Source: Leishmania donovani
Taxonomy: Eukaryota; Euglenozoa; Kinetoplastea; Trypanosomatida; Trypanosomatidae
Length of the DNA: 64,000 nt
Assembly: GCF_000227135.1 (NCBI RefSeq)
Contig: NC_018251.1
Span: 347,989 to 411,988, forward strand
Direction of reading: 5' to 3'
Positions within the stretch are counted from its first letter, which is position 1. Each line of letters starts with the position of its first letter. Positions 35,801-44,284 of the stretch are shown here, piece by piece. Both the position numbers and the translations under genes were made by a program. Under the pieces are notes generated by a model, which saw nothing but the letters and a program-made list of their open reading frames with translations, had not been told where the DNA came from and made no database searches.

Positions 35801-38800
35801 GTGCGCCGGCTCTACGTGGAGGCACGAGAGCGGCTCATGCACCGTGCCGGGCTGTTGGGCCCCTGCAGCGCTGCGGCGACCGCGCGCTCCGGCGACGTGG
35901 CGCAGGGTGTCGCAATGAGCGGGTCAGATGCGCGGCTTTGGCTTCGCGTCTTTCACACGAGCGGTGACTACGCCCTTTACCGCGAGTGCGTGCTGGTGCT
36001 ACTGAGCAACACCGGCGGCTGTGGCGAGGACGACGAGCACTCCAGTGCTGGTGACTCCGCCGACAGCGTTGGCGAAGCGGCTGACTGCGGCGTGGCTGCT
36101 GAGTGCATCGTCGGGTCGCTTGACAGCCGTTTTTTCTCCATACGCACCAGGACGGAGCAGTGGCGCGAGCTAGTTCGGGTGGATGCGTTGCTGATGGGCA
36201 CCATCCTCCACGGGGAGCCGTCTGAGTACCCGCTGGAGCACTTTACGTCTCCGCTCACGGTGAAGGTGGAGCAGAGGGCAGCCGCCGCGGTCTCAAACGG
36301 CGACAGCGCCCTTGTCAAGAGCGAATCCTCCATTTTGGTAGAGCCTGGTGTGCTGAGGGCAGTCGTCGGCGATGTCGTGCAGATCACCTTCTCGTCCGTG
36401 TACACAATCAACCCGCTGGTACGCCCGCTCTTTCCTGCCGCCGCAGCAGCAGGGCCGAGGGCGATGGCACGCGAGACAGAGAACGCGGTGGGGTTCCAGC
36501 TGACGCTGGAGTCGCGCAAGGACTGGAACAGCGACGAGGAGGCGACTCACGAGGTGAACATTCGCGACGCTGACGCAGTCCACTATGATGAGCAGGCGCA
36601 TCGGCTGCGCGTGACTTTCACCTTCCCGGTATGCCACGCTGGCCTCTATCGTGTGCACCGCCTGCGCCTATGCAGCGGCGGCACGTGGCTAGCCTACTAC
36701 CCTCAGCGCAACGTCAGCGGCAGCTGCGGCGCAGGTGGGCGGGCGCCGTCTCTGAGGGCTGCAGGGTCGCACGCCTTCTCCACACCGCGTCCGACGCACG
36801 TCATGGTGGAACCGCTGTACCAGCTAGTCGGCCGCTCCGCGCTGCTGCAGGTGCCGGAGCAGCGCAGCAGCGTGCATCTCCGACTCACGCTCCCACGTGA
36901 GGCCCACTGCTTTGCCGATAGCGTCGACTACGTGACGTTGGACGTGGAGCTGGAGGACCCTCTCTCTATCAGCGCGCCGTCTGCCGAAGGCTTGGGCGGT
37001 GTTATGTCGGCGACTTTTACGGACCCTCAGTTGGTTAGAGGACTTGCTGTGAGACCAGGGAAGCATGGCCGAGTAGGCGGCGAAGACGGTCGTTGTCCAG
37101 CCGCGGACTGTGCATGCTCCTTCAAGGTCAGTCCAGGTAACCTTCTCTTGCCGCTGTCAGCCGGCAGAAGCGGCCTCGGTGGCGACCAGCTCGCCCGCCC
37201 CCAACGCGCCGAACCGTACGTGCCGCTTGTCGTCGACGGGGCTGAAGCTCACCACGATGACGCAACGCTGCGACGGGCGTCGACCTCGTCTCTCACGCAG
37301 CACTTGCTGCTCCTCCCGCCCGAGGATGACGGGGCCAACAGCGATGGCAGCGAGGCGCACACGCCGTCAGGCACGCCGCGCCTCGTTGCTGCGGTGGTGC
37401 TTGGCACCCCCAACGCTTATCGCCAGAAAAGCGGCGCGGTGGGGGCGGGAGTAGCGCGCTCCAGCCCTGGCACCTCCATCCCGAGCCTCAGCATGGCCGT
37501 GTCCGGCGCTGGCCCTTCTCGAGTTGCGGCACCTAGCGGCGGCAGTGGGGTTTTGGGCTTGAGCGGCTCCTTCGCCGTGCGGACCTCACAGCCGGTGTGC
37601 TGCGGCGCGGCAGAGCACATTCAGCACAGCAAGTCCGTCTTCAAGTCGCGGCACGTGGGCAGCCTCTTCGGAATGACAGCCGTGGCGGCGTCAACAGCGG
37701 CGCACATCGATGCGGCGGCAGCGGTAGTGCCCCCGACGGCGGCAGCCATGATCTATCCAGGCGTGACGCACAGTGACAAGAAAGCCCCGCAGCAACAGCA
37801 GCGGCAGCAGTCTTCGCTTCACCCTCATCGCTATGCCAAAGAGCTCCACACGCCCTCCGAGCGCGGCGCACAGGACGGGCGGTTTACAGCGGGCGACGAC
37901 GGGATCAGTGGTGACGAGCGGAGGAGTCGTGGGGTAGCTACCTCTATATCCGGCCTCGGCTTCCCGGGCATCCCCGGCGGAGCCGCCGCGACACCCGCGC
38001 CGTCCCTGCTGCGCCGGGTCTCCGAGGACAAGCTGGAGCTGGTTCTGATGCATGCTGATACGGTCATAAGGGACGACAGAAGCGCGGCCGTGGCGCCGCC
38101 CAGCGCGAAGACGGCGGCAGCAATGTCCGCCGCTCACACCGTAGTGCCGATTCACCTTGGCTGCTTCCTGAAGGACCTCCCATCACCGGAGGTGCACTTG
38201 ACTTCAACCAAGAGCGATGTCATGGCTCCTGACACGTCGGTGCTGCGGGCGGAGTGCTGCCTCGCGGCCGACCCGCTGCGTGAGACGGTGATTCGGCTGC
38301 TCCCCGGCACCTCGCATGCGGTCGCACCGGCGACCGACGACACCGGGTCTGAGAAGGCTAGCGTTGCGGTCAGGCACATGTGCCTCCGCCTGCCACTGCT
38401 GCCGCTCCTCACCACTCCGATCTCCGCCGAGGCGCTGGCGAGTCAGCGGCCAGAGACGGTGGTATCCGGTAGAGGGGCGGGCAAGGACTCCACACCGCCC
38501 GCCGCGGTGGCCGCGAATCAGGCGCGCATCGCCTTTACCTGTCTGCGCGGTCGTGAGCCGTGCACGACCACCCTGAGCGCAGTGCTGCCCTTCCAAGCCG
38601 CTATCGGCTTCAACTACGCCTTTAAGCACCTCCAGGGGCGTGTGTACTGCCTAGTAAAAATGAAGAACCTCCTGGCAAGCACCTCGCTGTGGCTGCGCGG
38701 CGCCGTGCTGCGCGTGCTCGACGCGGAGCCGTCGTATGAGATTGTGCGAGTGTGCGAGGTGTACAACAAACTTCTCCTTAGGGAGTGGAAGCCGCAGGAG

Positions 38801-40363
38801 GAGCTGAGCATCCTCTATGAGCTGGATCTCATCGCTTCCTTCCACCCTGTGCAGCCGGAGTGCACGCATCAGGTGCAGGTGGAGGCCTTCTACTCCAGCT
38901 GGCATCAAACGTTCCTGACGACACCGCCAGAGAACCGACTTGTCCTGCGCGCGACGGAGCTACCGTCGGCGGAGGTGACGGCAGAGAATGTCGAGGCTGC
39001 TCACAATCACGTATTACCGGGCGACACCGGAGCGAGAACGAGCGATGGTGCGGCAACGCAGCAGGGCACCGTGACCACAAGCACCACAGTGCTGCCAGGC
39101 AAAGCGGTAGGCACGACGGCAACCACGTCCTGCTACCACAGTGCCGCAGGCCCTGCCGCGGCCGCGGAGGCCGTCCAGCGTGCCTCTCTTGCGCGCAGCG
39201 CCAGCATAGACAGCAGCGGAAGCCGCTCCTTCGTCCACGCCACGCACACCCACGGCAGTGCCAACAGTAGTACCACCGGCGCCAAGTCGAGCAACGAGTG
39301 CTACGGCAGTGAGGGCAGAAGCAGCAGCGGAGTCAAGAGCCAGAGAGCGGCGCCCAGCGCGGTTCACTTCAGCATGGTCACGCTGCGTCACCTGGAGGAG
39401 ACATGCAACACAATGTGGGGCCCTGTGGCCGCCTTCCACTCGAAGCATCTCTGCGTCTTCAGCATCGTCATGTACGCGGAGTCGCCGTGGACGATGCGTT
39501 TTGGGGCGGCGACGAACTATGCGGCCCAGCCGCCTCACCCGAGAACCACCTCGAGCATCTCGAGCAGTTACCACGGCTCGCAGCTAAATCACTGGAGCGG
39601 CGGCAAGCCTAGCGCCACGCTGTCCTTCTTCGGGAACGCCATGGTGGACCAGCCGTCCGACGTCGTGTTCGTCGCCGGCGAGCCGGTGCGGTTTTGCGTT
39701 CGACTGCAGCCGCAAGCGCAGAACTGGCCAGAGGACGCGGACATGGACGAGACCTTCTTTATCCGCCTCAAGTACAACCCGGAGCAGTGGATGGTGATCG
39801 GCAAGCAGCGCGACCGCCGCACTCTCTCCTTGATGGAGGAGGTGACGGTGTACTTCAACGCCGTCCCGCTGCTTCCTCTGGCGTCCGCTGATGGCGACAG
39901 GAGTGCGGCGGGGTCGCCAACGGCGGCCGGGGCCGTGACCTCGATAAGCGGCGGCCTCGGCAAGGGCCCTCCCCGCAGGGCTGATGACTCCGCAAACGGA
40001 AGCGACGAGGACTCGGACGAGGACAAGGACGTCGATGCCGCTACCAGGACAGGACGCCGGCAGCGCCGCTCAGCCTGGCCCCTCGCCGGGCACGCGGTGA
40101 AGGACGAGGGCATCCTGCAAACGCCCACCGTTGAGATGTTCTGGGAACGAAAGAAGCCAACGACAGCGACGGATGGCGCAGCAAGCCTGTCGATGAACAG
40201 CTTCGGAGAAGGGAAGAGCAACACCTCGGCAGCTGGAGTGGAGGCAGGTCCCAGTGTGGTGGATGGGCAGTCGACGTGCGCGGACACCGTGATGGGCGAG
40301 GCCGTTCTTGTCGACGTGGTGCAATTTCGTACGTGGGTGCGCGTGCGCAAGCGCGGTCACTGA
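32804..40363 (+). CDS. TRAPPC10/Trs130-like TRAPP II subunit, strongly expanded (2,519 aa)
   Basis: TRAPP II is a Golgi tethering and Rab-GEF complex. Several ordered islands read like TRAPPC10/Trs130. The N-terminal one, near 205-250, has LHLLFYAVDESD and DWRAALTRKGEGDDCLVLLVHSD, comparable with the family's Trp-containing KWQ...DWLIVIVEND segment. Helical repeat islands lie near 300-350, 433-500 (RRGYDLAVHYLQYGLVFDARAVLERLF) and 930-1015. Beta-rich islands lie near 1190-1400 and 1890-2050. The C-terminal one, near 2290-2345 (AGEPVRFCVRLQP, then FFIRLKYNPEQWMVIGKQR), resembles the family's terminal Ig-like region, which ends with a Trp-containing segment of the same kind. Between them are long Ser/Ala/Gly-rich inserts, which explain a length twice the human 1,259 residues. 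I see no transmembrane span. The start codon at 32804 is the first in the frame. Confidence 0.6.
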   Translation: MFPGYVPGAYSGQRPRSVAPSTLSPSNAGVLTPSRDDGSRSGSHPVAHETASTAPAAASTNLVEADSSPTFSPSTFICPDRRVDTHFDLPPALITCLVRHIDGQHQPLATPAIVERCLRDLQRRLMPWVPVERVFGSAMQATASMDARTFGAAHRRGSIVSSPVSSAAPPPTTTLYTGSYLAGSRVRLQLAKTTDIAAVESSTSALHLLFYAVDESDSRPAVLSHIAQDWRAALTRKGEGDDCLVLLVHSDLIAAAEVASRLAEEAQQSSGQIPAAQSGPPPPTGSAPAPALSQARVDAAAGQLRKYYKELCDAKFLPQQMCAYMPNETPMRILERLRSAVIKHGARLRQALEACAAQKRLFPQDPFTKPRVPVAANASTTAEVQPPASVSSPSIAASPTSAAGKVLHTDSSASLRMSPLKPPVGAASPPLLAVHKYWSVRDFWRRGYDLAVHYLQYGLVFDARAVLERLFLEYYNSSDDYGFLRAPVATLQRLGRVPNLFEAHRHAGWAQSKSGYPRGLDTEAELLEGLLLVASAEMTCSLLLGDTEAAMARYHTFMQVTREKFDELSAADSKEKSSMPLPPMAAEDSTHGAAPLRSATYQQFFLLQCYLSGLRMWWPMSGLCRPRREVAASPAASTSPPPQLETLSGSAAEEPSSANEGGLVAVAADVDNDDDGERALTESPRPSSFTALTTADTANVHDAAPLLRTDTDRLDSLARLDSSGREVRYSITSPSFAAAPASVPGHSFRMGSAGPLSGRSGGEHSAMQRRSVEGSASEDAEAMMCDRELTYLLTRCEDTVQVAATYLVDLATSTGLLPEHMELVELQDSVQAIRDAVDAGDAQAVRALKHHQEHLRRSCAEAATLLEHARDALAAVAHDLGYGNFSCPAMHPATVPLAVQAAQGPSGVDATATTAAASSALANIAELSSPEQALRLWRLLTAMAALAVRIGEQRRREFHLYVQLAMTFLMDHPSVTANIVAERLLPYIKLQGWRRIELFVRRLYVEARERLMHRAGLLGPCSAAATARSGDVAQGVAMSGSDARLWLRVFHTSGDYALYRECVLVLLSNTGGCGEDDEHSSAGDSADSVGEAADCGVAAECIVGSLDSRFFSIRTRTEQWRELVRVDALLMGTILHGEPSEYPLEHFTSPLTVKVEQRAAAAVSNGDSALVKSESSILVEPGVLRAVVGDVVQITFSSVYTINPLVRPLFPAAAAAGPRAMARETENAVGFQLTLESRKDWNSDEEATHEVNIRDADAVHYDEQAHRLRVTFTFPVCHAGLYRVHRLRLCSGGTWLAYYPQRNVSGSCGAGGRAPSLRAAGSHAFSTPRPTHVMVEPLYQLVGRSALLQVPEQRSSVHLRLTLPREAHCFADSVDYVTLDVELEDPLSISAPSAEGLGGVMSATFTDPQLVRGLAVRPGKHGRVGGEDGRCPAADCACSFKVSPGNLLLPLSAGRSGLGGDQLARPQRAEPYVPLVVDGAEAHHDDATLRRASTSSLTQHLLLLPPEDDGANSDGSEAHTPSGTPRLVAAVVLGTPNAYRQKSGAVGAGVARSSPGTSIPSLSMAVSGAGPSRVAAPSGGSGVLGLSGSFAVRTSQPVCCGAAEHIQHSKSVFKSRHVGSLFGMTAVAASTAAHIDAAAAVVPPTAAAMIYPGVTHSDKKAPQQQQRQQSSLHPHRYAKELHTPSERGAQDGRFTAGDDGISGDERRSRGVATSISGLGFPGIPGGAAATPAPSLLRRVSEDKLELVLMHADTVIRDDRSAAVAPPSAKTAAAMSAAHTVVPIHLGCFLKDLPSPEVHLTSTKSDVMAPDTSVLRAECCLAADPLRETVIRLLPGTSHAVAPATDDTGSEKASVAVRHMCLRLPLLPLLTTPISAEALASQRPETVVSGRGAGKDSTPPAAVAANQARIAFTCLRGREPCTTTLSAVLPFQAAIGFNYAFKHLQGRVYCLVKMKNLLASTSLWLRGAVLRVLDAEPSYEIVRVCEVYNKLLLREWKPQEELSILYELDLIASFHPVQPECTHQVQVEAFYSSWHQTFLTTPPENRLVLRATELPSAEVTAENVEAAHNHVLPGDTGARTSDGAATQQGTVTTSTTVLPGKAVGTTATTSCYHSAAGPAAAAEAVQRASLARSASIDSSGSRSFVHATHTHGSANSSTTGAKSSNECYGSEGRSSSGVKSQRAAPSAVHFSMVTLRHLEETCNTMWGPVAAFHSKHLCVFSIVMYAESPWTMRFGAATNYAAQPPHPRTTSSISSSYHGSQLNHWSGGKPSATLSFFGNAMVDQPSDVVFVAGEPVRFCVRLQPQAQNWPEDADMDETFFIRLKYNPEQWMVIGKQRDRRTLSLMEEVTVYFNAVPLLPLASADGDRSAAGSPTAAGAVTSISGGLGKGPPRRADDSANGSDEDSDEDKDVDAATRTGRRQRRSAWPLAGHAVKDEGILQTPTVEMFWERKKPTTATDGAASLSMNSFGEGKSNTSAAGVEAGPSVVDGQSTCADTVMGEAVLVDVVQFRTWVRVRKRGH

Positions 40364-41422
40364 CCGTCTCATTCTCTTTCTTTCCCCACCCCGATCCTGG
40401 TGTCGGGCGCGGCCCTTTGATTTGTTGGTGGTTGCGGAGGTCGAACTGACTGAAGCGGCGCACGTGGCAGGCGACTAATAAGTCTCCGTGTGGGTGCACG
40501 TGTGTGTGTGTGTGTGTGGATTCCGCTGATGTAGAATCACCGCCCACATGCGCCACAACGCACCCCTCCCTCTCTCCCCGCGTCTTCGTGCGCAATGCAT
40601 ACCTCGAAACGAAGCAGTGAAGAATAGCGCGGCGCGGAAGCCTCTTCAGCGCCCCCACCCACCCCCCAGCCTCTCCAAGAGGCGCTGCATGGCGGTGCAG
40701 CGTGGGCTCTCGAGTCTGTGTACGCCGACCGCCGTCGCCTCCCTACCACCCCCTCCACCACGGTTGCGTTTTCCCTTTGACACAGGCAAACACACGCACG
40801 CATACGTGGTGGATGGAATGGGTTTTTTATGGCGTCTTGACAATGGTCTGCCACAGGCGCGCGCGTCGCACCATCTGCCTAGCCATGTCTCGCTATCCCT
40901 CGCTCTGTGTGTGTATGTGTGCGCTCCTCACCGCTCCCTCGGGCACGCCGCTCTCAGTGCCTGCCCCACCCACCCCCTTTCCGCGCACACGCACGCACCC
41001 TCATGTCTTCCTGTTGCCCCTCGTGTGCGCCTCTTGGCGGCTGGGCTCATCTACTGTTCTGGCTTGCCTTGCTTTCGGGTCTGCTTTTCTGCCACACGCA
41101 GGTCTTCTGCTGCCGCGGAGAGTACGTGCGTGTGGCGGGGGGGGGGAGTCGCCTGCTCGCTTTGCTTTAGTGCCAATCGTAGAAGCGCCGCCCTAATGCC
41201 AGGCAAGTGCCGCTGTCGCCGCTCTCGTGCATGCATGCAGGCACCGCTGTAAACGTAGATGCGCGTCTTACCCTCTCACTCCTCCACGTCGCCACCACCT
41301 TTTCGTTCGCATCCTATTCGGCCAGCCACCAATCACCGCCATCGGCATCGACCGCCCCGCTGGCGGGAGGAGCTGTCACTCCGGAAGTAGAGCGCTGTCG
41401 TCGAAGCACGGCCAAGCGCGCG
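40364..41422 (+). other. Intergenic spacer
   Basis: I see no gene in this 1.06 kb. A TG repeat lies at 40498-40518, a G run near 41139-41147, and C/T-rich tracts near 40560-40590 and 41270-41290. Confidence 0.65.
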
Positions 41423-42730
41423 ATGTTGCTACGAACGCGCGTTTTGTGCTACACAGTGCACACCCCACGCGGTATCAACTTCGACCTCTCCGCCGACGAT
41501 GCGATCCGTCGCATCCAGGACAAGTATGGGCGCCGTTGGCTCGGCGCGCAGCTCGACTACCTCCGTCTGGAGACGCCATCGAAGGAGTTCTTGCCTTTTT
41601 ACCTCTGCAGCGGCCGCATCCACGCCTCCTTCGTCGGCAATGTGAGCTACAGCGTCAACACGACCTCCGGCGATGACAAGAGTGCACGCTCCTCCACCCG
41701 CTACGTCAGCACGTCCTTGCAGACCCTCGACAGCGTCTTCGAGGAGAACAAAACGCAAATCTACGCCGGGTACAAGTACAACGTCGCCCACGTCCATCAC
41801 GCGCTGCGCGGCGATCAGCTGAGCTACTCGCTGCGCAAGATGTACGAGGTGGACACTACCGGAGCCATCATCAACCTTTTCGAGCAGTCGACCGGGACGA
41901 TGCTGAAGTTTGTCGAAATGGAGGTGCGGCAGCAGGCGGAGGAGACCGCTCGCTCCCTCGTCCGGTCCTTCCACCCCTCCGCCGACTCCGTCACGGTGGA
42001 GTTTAAGGAGTTCGCGTTCCACCTTGACGATGTCACCCCCACGTTTGTGCCATGCTTCGTCGTCAAGGCAGAATACGACGCGGAGCGCTACACGCTCTAC
42101 GTGTCGGGCCTCAACGGCCATGTCGGCGGTCCGTATCTGCTCAACTCGGTGTACATAGCCCGCACCACTGCCCTCGCCACCCTGGCCGCCGCGCTGCTCC
42201 TTGTGCCGAACAAGGTGGCGGGCTTCTTCTTCGGCTCCGTGGCGTGTGTGGCCACCTACTACGCGGCCTTCTTCGCGGCTCGCTGGTACCCGGTGATGCG
42301 GCGCAACTGGAACCGCCAGAAACGGGAGCGGCTACGCCGTGAGAACCTTGGGCTCGATCAAGCCGGTTACCGTCCCAACACCTCTTCCCAACGCATTCAG
42401 CAGGAGTACCGCTCCTCCACCTACTGGGACACCCACGCCTATCAGCAGCGACGCCACACTGGCTCCCATGGGCCGCGGTCTGCTTCCTCCTCGTCGTCCT
42501 CCCCCTACTCGAGCTTCTCGGCGCATTCAGTAGCAGACCCGCTCGGGTACTACCGCGCGTTGGGGCTCCACGGTGACGAGTCAGTCAACGAAATCCGCAG
42601 CGCGTATCGGCGAATCGTGCTGAAGCAGCACCCCGACGTTGGCGGCTCAAGTGAGGCGATGGTAAAGGCGAACGAAGCCTATCGCGTCCTTCGAGATCCA
42701 AAGCGGCGAGCAGCGTACGACCAGAGCTAA
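41423..42730 (+). CDS. Membrane-anchored J-domain (DnaJ/Hsp40) protein with C-terminal J domain (435 aa)
   Basis: The last 64 residues are a J domain (from about 372), with YYRALGL opening helix I and an intact H403-P404-D405 tripeptide in the loop that stimulates Hsp70 ATPase. It ends right after helix III at residue 435. A hydrophobic region at about 245-290 contains one or two membrane spans, followed by a basic segment (RRNWNRQKRERLRR) and a Ser/Gln-rich linker. The N-terminal 240 residues are unrecognised but well ordered; they begin with a short Arg/Leu/Thr-rich stretch that could target mitochondria. The start at 41423 begins this ordered region; upstream in-frame sequence reads as 5' UTR. 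A likely role is recruiting Hsp70 to a membrane, possibly mitochondrial, but the localisation is inference. Confidence 0.85.
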   Translation: MLLRTRVLCYTVHTPRGINFDLSADDAIRRIQDKYGRRWLGAQLDYLRLETPSKEFLPFYLCSGRIHASFVGNVSYSVNTTSGDDKSARSSTRYVSTSLQTLDSVFEENKTQIYAGYKYNVAHVHHALRGDQLSYSLRKMYEVDTTGAIINLFEQSTGTMLKFVEMEVRQQAEETARSLVRSFHPSADSVTVEFKEFAFHLDDVTPTFVPCFVVKAEYDAERYTLYVSGLNGHVGGPYLLNSVYIARTTALATLAAALLLVPNKVAGFFFGSVACVATYYAAFFAARWYPVMRRNWNRQKRERLRRENLGLDQAGYRPNTSSQRIQQEYRSSTYWDTHAYQQRRHTGSHGPRSASSSSSSPYSSFSAHSVADPLGYYRALGLHGDESVNEIRSAYRRIVLKQHPDVGGSSEAMVKANEAYRVLRDPKRRAAYDQS

Positions 42731-43099
42731 GGTCTGCGTCGCGCTCGCTCTTTCGGCATGTCTGCGCGCGTGTGTTGTTGGTCGGGTGTGCGCACGGCCG
42801 CATGCGTATTAGGCTTTGCGTACTTCTCCGTTACTCTCGCTCTCCTGTTGTCGTTGTAGCTACCTGCTGCTCTTCACGGAGGCGAGCATGTGCGTTGGTC
42901 AGTGACCGAGTACACTCGCATCCGTGTGAAGGCATCTCTGTGCATCAGCCGTTGTTGCGGTTACAGGATCAAGTGCATCACAGGCAGCAGTGCGTGGAGG
43001 CACAGGTTTGGTAAGCTATAGTATGTCCGTACGCCTCACCAAACGCACACCCAGGGAGGGGCGGAGGGCGCAGCTCGCAAGATTCAGCTTGGGGACACG

Positions 43100-43820
43100 A
43101 TGGACGTACATGCTAGGAGGAGACACGCAGCGTTAGTGGGTGCCCTCATCACCCCACTCGCTCACGGTCACGCTGCTGTTGAGGTCACGCCCTCAGCCGT
43201 GCTGTCCCTCTCCCCGGCGTCCCCTCTATCAGCTGGTCGTGGCTTCTCTCATCTTTTCCCTCCTAAAACCCTGATGGCGGAGGAGTACACACACACACGC
43301 ACACACCTCCCAGTGCGTGGTATCGCAGGGTCCAGCACCACCACCACCACCACTCTGAGGGAGAAAGCCGAGAAGCCGCCGCACTTCTATCCGTGTCAAT
43401 GTCCAACCACTTCTGGTGGTGACAGGGTCAGGCACTCACAGCGTGGGGAGAGGGGGTAGGTAGGGGAGGTCAGAGCGATGTATCTTGACTGATGCCGTCG
43501 TCCAGGTTGTGGACGTCGCTGCGTCGGTTTGACCTGCAACAGTGAGCACGTCTGTGCCATTCATGTAATGGGCAGAGCTTCGGCGTGGCTCTGACGTGCC
43601 CCTCACACTGCCTGCTGGTGGAGGAGCCTGGGCCACCGCGAGTGGGATGCGGCAGGTGGGGACCCGCATGGTGGTGGGGCGGCTGTGGGGCGACCTACGG
43701 GGGCAGGGGCGAATAGATCATGAAGCAAGGGGCCTGCGCAGATGACCGGGTCGGCGCATTGCTGCCACGCGTGATGGGGCCGGTGGGTCGAGTGGAGTGG
43801 GAGCCCCTGTTGTAGGGCGT
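43100..43820. mobile_element. Possible degenerate SIDER-type short retroposon
   Basis: This roughly 700 bp segment differs in style from the other spacers. It is mixed-composition, locally G-rich on the + strand (for example 43630-43700), and has no coding frame with gene-like character. Its phrases resemble my memory of SIDER elements that populate Leishmania 3' UTRs, probably on the minus strand, but I cannot align it and no second copy is evident in the window. The boundaries are approximate. Confidence 0.3.
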
Positions 43821-44242
43821 AGGAACGGACGCACGTTGGACAACAGAAGCACATCCATCTCTCGTAGATGCACATATCCGCACATGCGTCACTCAACACT
43901 TCAGCTTCAAAGTCTTTCCTTTCCCCCACCCGTCGGAAACCACGCTGTGTCGCACACGCATAGAGACGGACATGCCCGCAAACCTCAGCGAGGCACACAT
44001 CCGCACGCCTGACACACTCTTGTCTTTTCCTCGCTATCCTATCGCAGCTGATCTTTTCCCCTCCCCCCTCCTCCGCCTCTCCCGCCTACTGGTCGTGTTT
44101 CCGAGGCCGCCTCCACACGCCTGCACCGTTCCCCGCACTCACATCCCGCTCCTTCCACAGCAGCCACTCGACAACCGACTCTTTTTTGCACCTCTTTCCC
44201 CCGCTCCAGCTGAACCCACTACACTGCGCCTTAACGATTACT

Positions 44243-44278
44243 AACCCTTCTCCCGCCTCCCTCCTTTTTATCTGGAAG
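44243..44278 (+). promoter_or_regulatory. Candidate polypyrimidine tract and spliced-leader acceptor for the CRT-like gene
   Basis: A C/T-rich tract at 44243-44273 is followed by its first AG at 44277-44278, six bases before the ATG at 44285. Use of this site would give a very short 5' UTR. Confidence 0.45.
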
Positions 44279-44284
44279 AGAGCC

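Larger units (their letters stand above)
42731..44284 (+). other. Long intergenic spacer (1.55 kb)
   Basis: No gene is supported on either strand. The middle (about 43.1-43.8 kb) is unusually G-rich and lacks the CA/CT repeats found elsewhere; it is listed separately as a possible retroposon remnant. The 3' part holds C/T-rich tracts that precede the transporter gene. Confidence 0.65.

Noticed and set aside
42731..43099. Short gene in the first part of the long spacer after the J protein
   Set aside because: The open frame is under 90 codons, Cys/Arg-rich and without motif; there is no acceptor-like tract in the right place.
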